From DATHXC01 sp041662005 (lineage in GTDB: Bacteria > Pseudomonadota > Gammaproteobacteria > Burkholderiales > Methylophilaceae), in contig JBAZTJ010000053.1 in NCBI GenBank assembly GCA_041662005.1, forward strand, positions 1-16,112: a stretch of 16,112 nt of DNA, given 5' to 3'. Made by a program: the position numbers and the translations under genes. The notes below the pieces were generated by a model. That model searched no databases. It was not told the origin of the DNA and saw only the letters and a program-made list of their open reading frames with translations. Shown here in pieces: positions 8,401 to 14,390 of this stretch. The number at the start of each line of letters is the position of its first letter. The first letter of the stretch is position 1.

Positions 8401-9431
8401 GAGCCGCTACCGGTAGCACCCTCATCACGGATCTCGCCGCCTGCGCCAGTCGCGGCACCGGCAAATGGGGAAATTGCTGTCGGGTGGTTATGCGTCTCCA
8501 CCTTCATCAGGTAATGCGTTTCCTCTTCCACATAGCCATAACTGCCATCGGCTTGCGGGTAAAAACGCTTGGTCGGGATAACATCGTGCTCATGCGCAGT
8601 CGAGCTGGCCACAATAGAAGCGTTGTCCGAATAGGCTACTACGGTCTTGCCAGGGTTGAGCTTGTGCGTGTTGCGTATCATGCCGAATAGCGACTGTGCC
8701 TGCGGCACGCCGTCTATCACCCAGTCCGCATTGAATATCTTGTGGCGACAGTGCTCTGAATTCGCCTGCGCAAACATCATCAGTTCAACATCAGTCGGGT
8801 TACGGCCTATACGCACAAAATTTTCCAGCAGGTAGTCGACTTCATCCGGCGACAATGCCAGACCCATGTCCGCATTGGCCTGGTTCAAAGCTGCCTTGCC
8901 GCCGATCAGGACATCTACCGAACTTAAAGGTGCGGGAGTCGCCTGGTGGTAGAGTTTTTCAGCATCATTAATATCCAGGAACACCGACTCTGTCATGCGG
9001 TCGTGTATCAGCGCTTTCAATGCCTGTTTTTCTGCATCCGTTAACGAGCTGCCATCGGTAGTGGCGGCGTAATAGGCAATGCCGCGCTCTAGCCTTTTGA
9101 GGCTTTCAAGCCCGCAATGGTTGGCAATATCAGTAGCGCGTGATGCCCACGGTGAAATCGTACCCGGACGTGGAATGACCAGGAACAGCTCGCCGACAGG
9201 TGCTTCAGTTGCTGCCTTAGGCCCGTAGGTGAGTATCTGGTGCAACACATCTTGCTGCGTGGAGTTTAAGGCTGGCTCGGCCCATGCGAAATGCCAGAAC
9301 TCGGCATAAACATGCGATACCCGCGGTGCGGCGCTTTTTAAGGCTGATAGTATCTTTTCAAGACGAAAAGGAGATAGAGCGGCACTGCCACGCAGACTGA
9401 TCATTTTTGGGATAGACATGAATATGGCCAT
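5463..9431 (-). CDS. purL: Phosphoribosylformylglycinamidine synthase (FGAM synthase)
   Basis: Cytoplasmic enzyme of de novo purine synthesis that converts FGAR, glutamine and ATP to FGAM. This is the large single-chain form of about 1322 residues, close to the usual ~1295 of E. coli. It shows the N-terminal PurS-like part (LRGSAALSPFRLEKIL), ANSEHCRH (223-230), VETHNHPT (311-318), GAATGAGGEIRDEGATG (325-341) and HDVGAGGISNAFPELVNDAG. It ends in a glutaminase domain with GVCNGCQMM (catalytic Cys1162) and MMPHPERVF (His1287, Glu1289), so both active sites look intact. The start is uncertain: ATGs at 9431, 9419 and 9404 are all in frame and none has a clear Shine-Dalgarno site. The last of these would best match the E. 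coli N-terminus. A possible -10 box lies in the 92-bp upstream gap. It is an ordinary housekeeping gene. Confidence 0.97.
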   Translation of the reverse strand: MAIFMSIPKMISLRGSAALSPFRLEKILSALKSAAPRVSHVYAEFWHFAWAEPALNSTQQDVLHQILTYGPKAATEAPVGELFLVIPRPGTISPWASRATDIANHCGLESLKRLERGIAYYAATTDGSSLTDAEKQALKALIHDRMTESVFLDINDAEKLYHQATPAPLSSVDVLIGGKAALNQANADMGLALSPDEVDYLLENFVRIGRNPTDVELMMFAQANSEHCRHKIFNADWVIDGVPQAQSLFGMIRNTHKLNPGKTVVAYSDNASIVASSTAHEHDVIPTKRFYPQADGSYGYVEEETHYLMKVETHNHPTAISPFAGAATGAGGEIRDEGATGSGSKPKAGLTGFSVSNLNIPGFTQPWEQEFGKTPYGKPGRIASALQIMVDGPLGGAAYNNEFGRPNIAGYFRTLEIVSAGEVRGYHKPIMLAGGVGNISAQHSKKNPIPPGACLIQLGGPAMLIGLGGGAASSMDTGANAENLDFDSVQRGNPELERRAQEVIDRCWQLGEDNPILSIHDVGAGGISNAFPELVNDAGVGAVFQLRKVNNEEPGMSPRELWSNEAQERYVMAVAKQDLPRFAAICERERCPFAVVGEATAERHLAVEDSYFSNKPVDMDLSVLLGKPPKMTREVMHTVRDLPGFNTNKIDLKEAAERVLRLPGVADKTFLITIGDRTVTGLIARDQMVGPWQVPVADVAVTLAGYETYRGEAFAIGEKAPLALINAPASGRMAIGEAITNIAASQISDISDLKLSANWMAPAGHPGEDAALFDTVAAVGMELCPELGISIPVGKDSMSMKTVWEDGAAGEKKAVTSPISLVVTAFAPTPDARKTLTPQLRTDLGDTKLILIDLGAGKNRMGGSALAQVYGETDNVAPDVDSAERLKAFFAAIQTLNAEDKLLAYHDRSDGGLFVTLAEMAFAGRCGIDVELSRLPGDAVSVLYNEELGAVIQVPAEEATAIWTMLNMAMDGCVHIIGAPVTDNHGIVVRHHGDVIFAELRTTLHRLWSETTYHMQKLRDNPQCAQQEYDRILDIHDQGLHQYLTFDMANHVDAPYIASSIATGVRPKMAILREQGVNGQVEMAAAFDRAGFQTHDVHMSDIISGRISLQDFSGLVACGGFSYGDVLGAGEGWAKSILFNARARDEFSAFFARSDSFALGVCNGCQMMSNLNSIIPGAEHWPHFVRNKSEQFEARFGMVEVMESPSLFFNGMAGSRMPIAVAHGEGFAEFSHESAVNNVLAEKLVSLRFVDNAGEATERYPFNPNGSPQGITGLTTKDGRFSIMMPHPERVFRTVQHSWHPDGWGEEGPWLRMFRNARKFIG

Positions 9432-9457
9432 GAAAAGGCAGAGAAACTAAAGGCCGA

Positions 9458-9483
9458 ATTTTACCACAGAGGCCATGATGGCC
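9458..9483 (-). promoter_or_regulatory. Possible purL promoter element with a small palindrome
   Basis: In the 92-bp gap before purL the minus strand has TAAAAT (9458-9463), a 5-of-6 match to a -10 box, but only a poor -35 match 17 bp upstream. Just upstream of the -10 is a perfect hairpin sequence, GGCCA-TGA-TGGCC (9471-9483), which would lie in the spacer, with no U-tract. It could be an operator, but the evidence is weak. Confidence 0.25.
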
Positions 9484-9523
9484 GAAACTCTAAACTGATC
9501 GAATAAGGGCTAACGCAGTAGCA

Positions 9524-10879
9524 TCAAAAACCATGCGGCATCGCCCGCAACTGCGCCAGATTGTTTACCGCGCGCCAATTGTCGGGGTCCAGCTTGATCG
9601 CCGTTGCATAGGCCTGCTCGGCCTGTGCATACTGCCCGGCCTGGGCATAGGCAAACCCCAGATTATTATAGGCGCGAGCCTTATGTGGTGAGCCTTGCAC
9701 GGTAGCCCGCCATAGCGCGACCTCACTGCGGTAATCGTAATTACGCGCTATCGTCATGCCGCTAAGAGCCAATACCAGAGCGGCTGCCAGGGCATAGGCT
9801 ATTCGTGGCTTTGCCAACAGCTGCAGCCACATCATCGCCACTGGCACACCCAGCGCCCAGTCGGCCAGGTACAACTGCCTGTCGTTGGCGACATCCAGCC
9901 TGGGTAAGAATATATACAGCGGCAACAACTGCAACATAAACCAGGCGATGGCAAAGGTCAGCCAGGGCCGTTTGCGCACACTGAGCATCGCCATGACCAT
10001 CATCACTGACCACAACAGCGCATCCGGCAATACTTGCGCCCAATCCCGGATCACTGGCAAATCGGGGTCAATATTCAAGGACCATGGCAGCAGCCATTGC
10101 CCAAGCAGGTAAGTCATGGCATGCAGTTGGCTAAACAAGTTGGCGCTGATCGAGTGCTGGCTGGCGCTGAGCATCATCATCTGCCAGTAGCGCTGATTGA
10201 AAAGCAACACCAGTAGCAAGACCAGAAAGATTAACCAATGCATGGCTTGTCGGCGCATGAGGTTTTTCAAATCGCGCGTTGGCGAAAAGCACAACTCCCA
10301 TAACAGCAAGCCAACAGGCAGCAGGATGGCGGTTTCCTTGCTGGCCACAGCCAGGATGAACAAGAGCGGCGACCAACCATAAAGCCAGATCAACCTGCAC
10401 TCCTGGGCGCCCTTGAGGTACGCCAGCAGTGCCGCCAGCGAGAACATGGCCATCAGCGCCATGGAGCGGCCACTGATATAGGTCACCGCTTCCGTAGCCA
10501 GAGGGTGCATGGCAAATATCAAGGTAGCCAACAAGGCTGCCGCATGTGGCTGACTGACGTGACTGGCATTGAGCATGCGCACAGTGAGCACATAGACCAG
10601 CAGCGTAGTCGCCAGATGTAGCCCGATATTAACCAGGTGAAAACCCACCAACCCAAGGCCAGAAACCCAGTTCAGGGCATAAGTGAGCTTGAGTAGCGGA
10701 CGCATGCCATGCCCGATATCTGACCACCAGGCCGACAGGCTATGCACATAGTCATAATCGACAATGACGTGATAATCATCAAACTGGAATACGCCCAACA
10801 CTCCATTGCCATGGCTGGCTAGAATCGCCAGCAACAGCAGCACAGGAATATAGCGGGGATTAAGACGCAGGTTGCGCAT
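9524..10879 (-). CDS. TMTC-like polytopic membrane protein with a C-terminal TPR
   Basis: Integral inner-membrane protein of about 451 residues from this start. The N-terminus has a transmembrane helix (YIPVLLLLAILAS), then VFQFDDYHVIV with the acidic FDD motif, MRPLLKLTYALN, GFHLVNIGLHL and AMHPLATEAVTYISGRSM. This order resembles GT-C glycosyltransferase-like TMTC/DUF1736 proteins. Roughly ten hydrophobic segments follow. The C-terminus is soluble and carries one clear TPR (AYNNLGFAYAQAGQYAQAEQ through AIKLDPDN) and part of a second (WRAVNNLAQL). Bacterial relatives are suspected of protein or envelope glycosylation, but no acceptor or donor is known here. The start is unclear: ATGs at 10879, 10891, 10912 and 10933 are in frame and none has a good ribosome site. 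The first of these gives the cleanest N-terminus and a 20-bp overlap with the upstream carboxypeptidase gene, suggesting translational coupling. Confidence 0.8.
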   Translation of the reverse strand: MRNLRLNPRYIPVLLLLAILASHGNGVLGVFQFDDYHVIVDYDYVHSLSAWWSDIGHGMRPLLKLTYALNWVSGLGLVGFHLVNIGLHLATTLLVYVLTVRMLNASHVSQPHAAALLATLIFAMHPLATEAVTYISGRSMALMAMFSLAALLAYLKGAQECRLIWLYGWSPLLFILAVASKETAILLPVGLLLWELCFSPTRDLKNLMRRQAMHWLIFLVLLLVLLFNQRYWQMMMLSASQHSISANLFSQLHAMTYLLGQWLLPWSLNIDPDLPVIRDWAQVLPDALLWSVMMVMAMLSVRKRPWLTFAIAWFMLQLLPLYIFLPRLDVANDRQLYLADWALGVPVAMMWLQLLAKPRIAYALAAALVLALSGMTIARNYDYRSEVALWRATVQGSPHKARAYNNLGFAYAQAGQYAQAEQAYATAIKLDPDNWRAVNNLAQLRAMPHGF

Positions 10880-11681
10880 GGCTGAAGGCATAATCCAGGG
10901 CAACAGACACATCCCACCAGCGGTTAGGCGCATTAAGCATCACGGCTAACACCTTGACGCCCTGACGCTCGACCAAGGCAATGACACATTTGCCGGCCTT
11001 GGGGGTAAATCCGGTTTTAAGGCCTATCGCCCCATCATAACGGCCGATCAAGGCATTCTTATTCAGGAGCTGATAGCGCGTACTGTCCTGCGCCTGTATC
11101 GTCATTTCGGGCTGGGCAACCAGCGCCAGAATGATAGGTGATAACAGCGCCTTGTTGGCCAGCGCCGCCAGATCGCGGGCTGATGAGTAATGCCGCGCAT
11201 CATCATGGCCGCATGCATTGGTGAAGTGTGTTGTGTGCAGGCCCCAGGCCCGGGCACGTTGATTCATCAACTGCACAAAACGGGCTTCATCCCCGCTGAC
11301 GTACTCCGCCAGCGCATGACAGCTGTCATTGGCCGAGTTAACCAGGCTGGCAGCGAGCAGATTCTGCACCGACATACGGCTGCCCGACTTTAACAACAGG
11401 CGTGTTCCCGTCTCGCGGGTTGCCGCCGGACTGATGGTCACCATATCCTCAGGCTGGTAACGCTCGAGCACCAGCAAGGCCGTCATCAGCTTGGTGAGGC
11501 TGGCAGGTGGCAGTTTTTTGTCGGCATCGCGCTGCCAGCGCGTCTGGTGATCTACCTGTATCAGGTAGCTCGCTGCTTCAATAGAAAAAGGCAGGCTGTC
11601 TGCGTACGCTACTGAACAAAACAACAGCAAGCCACACCAGGCAAGCTGCCTGAGCCAAGATAAGCTTATCGGGTTTGGCAC
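10860..11681 (-). CDS. D-alanyl-D-alanine carboxypeptidase, short PBP5/6-like form
   Basis: Serine peptidase S11 (low-molecular-mass penicillin-binding protein) that trims the terminal D-Ala from peptidoglycan stem peptides in the periplasm. All three active-site motifs are present: SLTK at 61-64 (nucleophile Ser61), SAN at 116-118 and KTG at 222-224. Residues 1-27 form a signal peptide ending in AYA. The protein is 273 residues long, against about 400 for PBP5. It stops right after the catalytic domain and lacks the C-terminal beta-rich domain and amphipathic anchor, so it should be soluble in the periplasm unless the signal is retained. The start codon is GTG, with no clear Shine-Dalgarno site; an in-frame TGA 39 bp upstream limits alternatives. 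Its end overlaps the start of the TMTC-like gene. A role in endopeptidase-type trimming (PBP7-like) is also possible. Confidence 0.9.
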   Translation of the reverse strand: MPNPISLSWLRQLAWCGLLLFCSVAYADSLPFSIEAASYLIQVDHQTRWQRDADKKLPPASLTKLMTALLVLERYQPEDMVTISPAATRETGTRLLLKSGSRMSVQNLLAASLVNSANDSCHALAEYVSGDEARFVQLMNQRARAWGLHTTHFTNACGHDDARHYSSARDLAALANKALLSPIILALVAQPEMTIQAQDSTRYQLLNKNALIGRYDGAIGLKTGFTPKAGKCVIALVERQGVKVLAVMLNAPNRWWDVSVALDYAFSHAQPAS

Positions 11682-11737
11682 TTTAAAAGCTAACAGCGGG
11701 AAACTGACAGGCTGGATTCAAGCAAAGCCAACTTCAA

Positions 11738-12811
11738 TCAAAACCCAAACTTATCTTTCAGGCTCTTGGCACCATCCAGTATGGCCTTGGCCGGATTGGC
11801 TTTGTCGGCATCCGGGTTGCCACTGGTAGTGGAAGTACTAGTGCCTGCATTGCCGGACGAAGCGTTCGTGCTGCTGGACACGCTATCAGCAGCAGGTCGG
11901 CCCTTGCCGAACTTGCTGCATATCGCCCGATAAGGGCTCATGGTCTGCGCCGTATAATCACGGCCTACACAGTTTTTCTCATATAAGGGGCGGGCATCGG
12001 CCTCGCAAAAGTCTGCCACATTGTCATAGTTTTTATCTTTCAGCTGCTTGCCACAAAATGCCTTGGTTGTTTTCTCCCAGGGCAAACCGCACTCGGCCGC
12101 CAGCTTGCGGGCCCCCTGGTTGGCAGCAACCTCTTTATAGCCGTCATCAAACTGGTTCATCAGTTTGGATACTTTCTGGCACATTTTCGGCTGCAGCTCG
12201 CTACAGGAGTTGTCAATATTGCCACCACAGGTTTTATCGCCTATCTTCATGCTGCTATTGGCTGCATCACGCTTGAGAAAGGACGCATAGTTATTTGCAT
12301 CAAAATCACTCTTGCATTGTTCAGCCTGCTTTTTCTTGATGTCGCCTACACTCTGATTCACCGAGCCACAGGCCTTGGCTTCTGCGCTATCGGTATCGTA
12401 ATTACAAGTGCCTATTTTCTTGCCGGTAGTGACCATATTCATATCACCTTCTGATGAATGTGATTTCATCTTCATGGTGTATTCATTGGGGCTAGAGGTC
12501 ATCTCCGCCGTCCCTGTCATGGGGTTAGCACCACTACATTTGAATTTCCAGCTGGATTTATTGCCTGACACTTTGAGGTCGCTGGTTGTGCAGTCTTCCT
12601 GGCCTTTCATCGCATCTTTGGCATCTACCGCCTTACCGTTGCGCATACATATTTTCTGCGACGGCATGCCCATCCCGGCCATATCCATGCCCTCTATCGA
12701 CATAGTGCTCTCCCACAGCACATCATTATTTGCTGCCATCACAACACTACCGGCCAATAAGGACAATGCAAAGCTACTTGCCCTGATGATGCTTAAACAA
12801 TTCTTCTTCAT
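11738..12811 (-). CDS. Secreted DUF3617-type protein with Cys-rich C-terminal extension
   Basis: Predicted 357-residue exported protein of unknown function. A signal peptide (about 1-26) is followed by a DUF3617-like domain. Its features are VLWESTMSIEGMDMAGMG, ICMRNGKAVDAKDAM, EDCTTSDLKVSGN, WKFKCSG, MTGTAEM and a methionine-rich stretch DMNMV, ending near GTCNYD. The family is normally about 150-180 residues; here another ~190 residues follow. That part contains ten of the fourteen cysteines (for example KTCGGN, DNSCSELQPKMC, AECGLPW, AFCGKQ, DFCEAD, KNCVGRD), suggesting a disulfide-stabilised second domain. It then has a Ser/Thr/Gly/Asn-rich linker and the short helix AKAILDGAKSLKDKFGF. 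AAGGGG lies 9 bp before the ATG. An AT-rich stretch upstream (12812-12908) probably holds the promoter, but no clear -35/-10 pair was found. Metal binding by the Met-rich patches is speculation. Confidence 0.8.
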   Translation of the reverse strand: MKKNCLSIIRASSFALSLLAGSVVMAANNDVLWESTMSIEGMDMAGMGMPSQKICMRNGKAVDAKDAMKGQEDCTTSDLKVSGNKSSWKFKCSGANPMTGTAEMTSSPNEYTMKMKSHSSEGDMNMVTTGKKIGTCNYDTDSAEAKACGSVNQSVGDIKKKQAEQCKSDFDANNYASFLKRDAANSSMKIGDKTCGGNIDNSCSELQPKMCQKVSKLMNQFDDGYKEVAANQGARKLAAECGLPWEKTTKAFCGKQLKDKNYDNVADFCEADARPLYEKNCVGRDYTAQTMSPYRAICSKFGKGRPAADSVSSSTNASSGNAGTSTSTTSGNPDADKANPAKAILDGAKSLKDKFGF

Positions 12812-12908
12812 TTTATTTATCCCCTTATGTGTCAGTCCGGCATTTTGACTTAATGTAAAAAACTCAATAAATCAATGTAGTAGTTCAATGCATAAGATAA
12901 ATACTAAC

Positions 12909-12942
12909 AAAAAAAACCATCACCCGACAATAAGGATGATGG
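12909..12942 (-). terminator. Rho-independent terminator downstream of the hemerythrin-like gene
   Basis: On the minus strand a 9-bp stem (12934-12942 with 12917-12925, one G-U pair) with an 8-nt loop is followed by eight T (12909-12916). It lies 88 bp past the hemerythrin-like stop and before the DUF3617 gene, so those two genes are probably separate transcription units. Confidence 0.8.
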
Positions 12943-13002
12943 CTTATTTTAACAATCATTCAAGACTAGCGACCCAATACCGCAAGCGTATTCTTAATCA
13001 CC

Positions 13003-13022
13003 CCATGGGCATCAACCCATGG
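13003..13022. repeat. Perfect inverted repeat just downstream of the hemerythrin-like gene
   Basis: CCATGGG (13003-13009) and CCCATGG (13016-13022) form a perfect 7-bp stem with a 6-nt loop. A second small stem, GGCAT-CA-ATGCC (13026-13037), overlaps the stop codon next to it. Neither has a U-tract. They could protect the mRNA 3' end from exonucleases or be chance structure. Confidence 0.5.
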
Positions 13023-13029
13023 ACTGGCA

Positions 13030-13449
13030 TCAATGCCGGGCGTCGCCCTTCAGTTTATCCAGATAGGTTGCATATTCCAGATGTTCTTTTTGCAAGTGAC
13101 CCACCCACCAATCCCTCAGGAATTTGAGCAGCAATGCCGGGTCCCGGTAGGCTATCGCCTCACGCGCCACAGCGTCAACCTCTAGGGAGAACTTCTTCTG
13201 TGCAGAGACATGCTTTTGTATATCGGGGTACCCCGCTTTGGATAAGATGCCCTCTTCCGTTTTGAAATGGAAACCGGAGTAACTTTTGATGATACTGAGT
13301 GTTGGCGCCAGGGCAGAAAGGCCCCAGCCCTCTTGAATAAAGTAATAAAGCGAATTAATCGTCGCGACAATTGCCCTGTGCTGCTCATCGATGATCGCGA
13401 CGCCCAAGTCATCCTCCGCTTTCCATACGATATAAAGTATATTTACCAT
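13030..13449 (-). CDS. Hemerythrin-like protein with altered iron-ligand residues
   Basis: Single-domain bacteriohemerythrin of 139 residues. Family members bind a diiron site in a four-helix bundle, carry or sense O2, and are cytoplasmic. Visible motifs are IDEQH (His24), FHFKTEEG (His61, Glu65), GYPDIQKH (His80) and WWVGHLQKEHLEYATYL (His118). Two expected ligand positions differ: the second His of the usual HxxxH is Gln84 (codon at 13198-13200), and the bridging Asp of HxxxxD is His123 (codon at 13081-13083). Each change needs only one base from the consensus codon, and the rest of the fold looks intact, so an altered metal site is more likely than decay. The start was set at the ATG at 13449 because GAGG (13459-13462) is 9 bp upstream; the TTG at 13458 abuts that site. 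A 5-helix O2 carrier or a non-diiron protein are both possible. Confidence 0.87.
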   Translation of the reverse strand: MVNILYIVWKAEDDLGVAIIDEQHRAIVATINSLYYFIQEGWGLSALAPTLSIIKSYSGFHFKTEEGILSKAGYPDIQKHVSAQKKFSLEVDAVAREAIAYRDPALLLKFLRDWWVGHLQKEHLEYATYLDKLKGDARH

Positions 13450-13458
13450 AGCAGCCAA

Positions 13459-13464
13459 CCTCGT
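13459..13464 (-). promoter_or_regulatory. Ribosome binding site deciding the hemerythrin-like start
   Basis: ACGAGG on the minus strand lies 9 bp before the ATG at 13449. The alternative TTG start at 13456-13458 touches this site directly and could not use it. Confidence 0.55.
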
Positions 13465-13529
13465 GTTATTTGGTAGAAAAATCCATTAAAATCAGGTTGT
13501 TATTTAATTTCTTCTGAAGCGTTTTCAGC

Positions 13530-13593
13530 CAATCCTGGCACTGGGAAGACTCGGTACTGACAGGACTCGACACCGGCAAGACTAGGCACTGAC
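13530..13593. repeat. Four-unit 16-bp degenerate tandem repeat
   Basis: Four adjacent 16-bp units lie at 13530-13545, 13546-13561, 13562-13577 and 13578-13593. Units two and four (AAGACTCGGTACTGAC and AAGACTAGGCACTGAC) agree at 14 of 16 positions, unit three agrees at 11 with each, and unit one is more diverged. The array ends 9 bp before the DUF4197 stop codon and fills much of the 153-bp gap before the hemerythrin-like gene. There is no spacer between units, so it is not a CRISPR array. Confidence 0.75.
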
Positions 13594-13602
13594 AAGATAA
13601 GT

Positions 13603-14286
13603 TTAGTTGGCTAGCGCTCCAAACACCTTACGCAACAAACTACTTGCCTGCCCCATCGGATTTTGGCGTATCGCTTTTTCTTCCTCAGCCATCATCAGAT
13701 ATACACCATCCAGAGTTTTCTGCGTCACATATTGCTCCAGGTTGGCCTGCTCCTTCTTGACCATGCCGTACTTGCTACCCATTTCGGCGAATTTGTTGTA
13801 TTGCTGCGCCAGCTTGACGTTTTCAGTGGCCTTTTTAACAATCGGCAGGAACTTCTCAGCCATCGGGCCCGATGTGGTCTGCTTGAAGTACTGTGTAGCG
13901 GCATCATCGCCACCGGTCAGTATGTTCTTTGCGTCCTGCACACTCATCTTTTTCACTGAAGCAACCAGCAAGGCTTTTGCTTCAGGCACTGCAGTCTCGG
14001 CAGCCCGATTCATCTTTAACACAAGGTCATCCGCCTGTTTGCCCATACCAAACATACGCATGGTTTTCTCGACCTTCTTCATGCCATCCGGCAGCGGGAT
14101 CTTCACTTGCGGGTTGCCAAAAAAGCCATCGGTGGCGCCCAACTGACTCACCGCCTTACCCGCACCGACGATTAACGCCTCCTTCAGCCCGTTGCTGGCT
14201 TCCTTGTTACTCAGGTCATCTACCTCAAGCGCATATGCCTGGTTAACAAACAAAGTGACTGCAAGTAGGGTAATTAATCGCCGCAT
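13603..14286 (-). CDS. Secreted DUF4197 family protein
   Basis: Predicted 227-residue exported protein of the DUF4197 family, function unknown. Residues 1-19 are a signal peptide (cleavage after AYA). Family features are LSNKEASNGLKEALIVGAGK, FFGNPQVKIPLPDGMKKVEK, MNRAAETAVPEAKALLVASV, DAKNILTGGDDAATQYFKQT and the C-terminal LDGVYLMMAEEEKAIRQNP. The fold should be mostly alpha-helical and the length is normal for the family. GGAG lies 6 bp before the ATG, which fixes the start. It follows glgP but is separated from it by a terminator. No promoter was resolved in the short stretch between that terminator and the start, so transcription may come from read-through. Confidence 0.9.
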   Translation of the reverse strand: MRRLITLLAVTLFVNQAYALEVDDLSNKEASNGLKEALIVGAGKAVSQLGATDGFFGNPQVKIPLPDGMKKVEKTMRMFGMGKQADDLVLKMNRAAETAVPEAKALLVASVKKMSVQDAKNILTGGDDAATQYFKQTTSGPMAEKFLPIVKKATENVKLAQQYNKFAEMGSKYGMVKKEQANLEQYVTQKTLDGVYLMMAEEEKAIRQNPMGQASSLLRKVFGALAN

Positions 14287-14310
14287 GATGATCTCCGAAT
14301 AGTGGCCTCT

Positions 14311-14369
14311 AAAAAAGTAAAGGAGTTGCCTATCGCCAGTCTACTAAAAGATTGGTGATAAGCAACTCC
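14311..14369 (-). terminator. Rho-independent terminator of glgP
   Basis: A 20-bp imperfect inverted repeat (14322-14341 with 14350-14369, 8-nt loop) pairs at 17 positions plus one G-U in minus-strand RNA. It is followed by a T-rich run, TTTACTTTTTT (14311-14321 on the + strand as A). It begins 21 bp after the glgP stop. Confidence 0.75.
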
Positions 14370-14390
14370 CCCGTAAGGTTTTGATAATGC

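Noticed and set aside
7872..8690. Long + strand open frame (272 codons) inside purL
   Set aside because: It is antisense to an intact, highly conserved part of purL, shows no recognisable motif, and is explained by codon bias of the real gene.
13530..13593. CRISPR-like array
   Set aside because: Units are only 16 bp, adjacent without spacers, and no cas gene is near; it is a simple tandem repeat.
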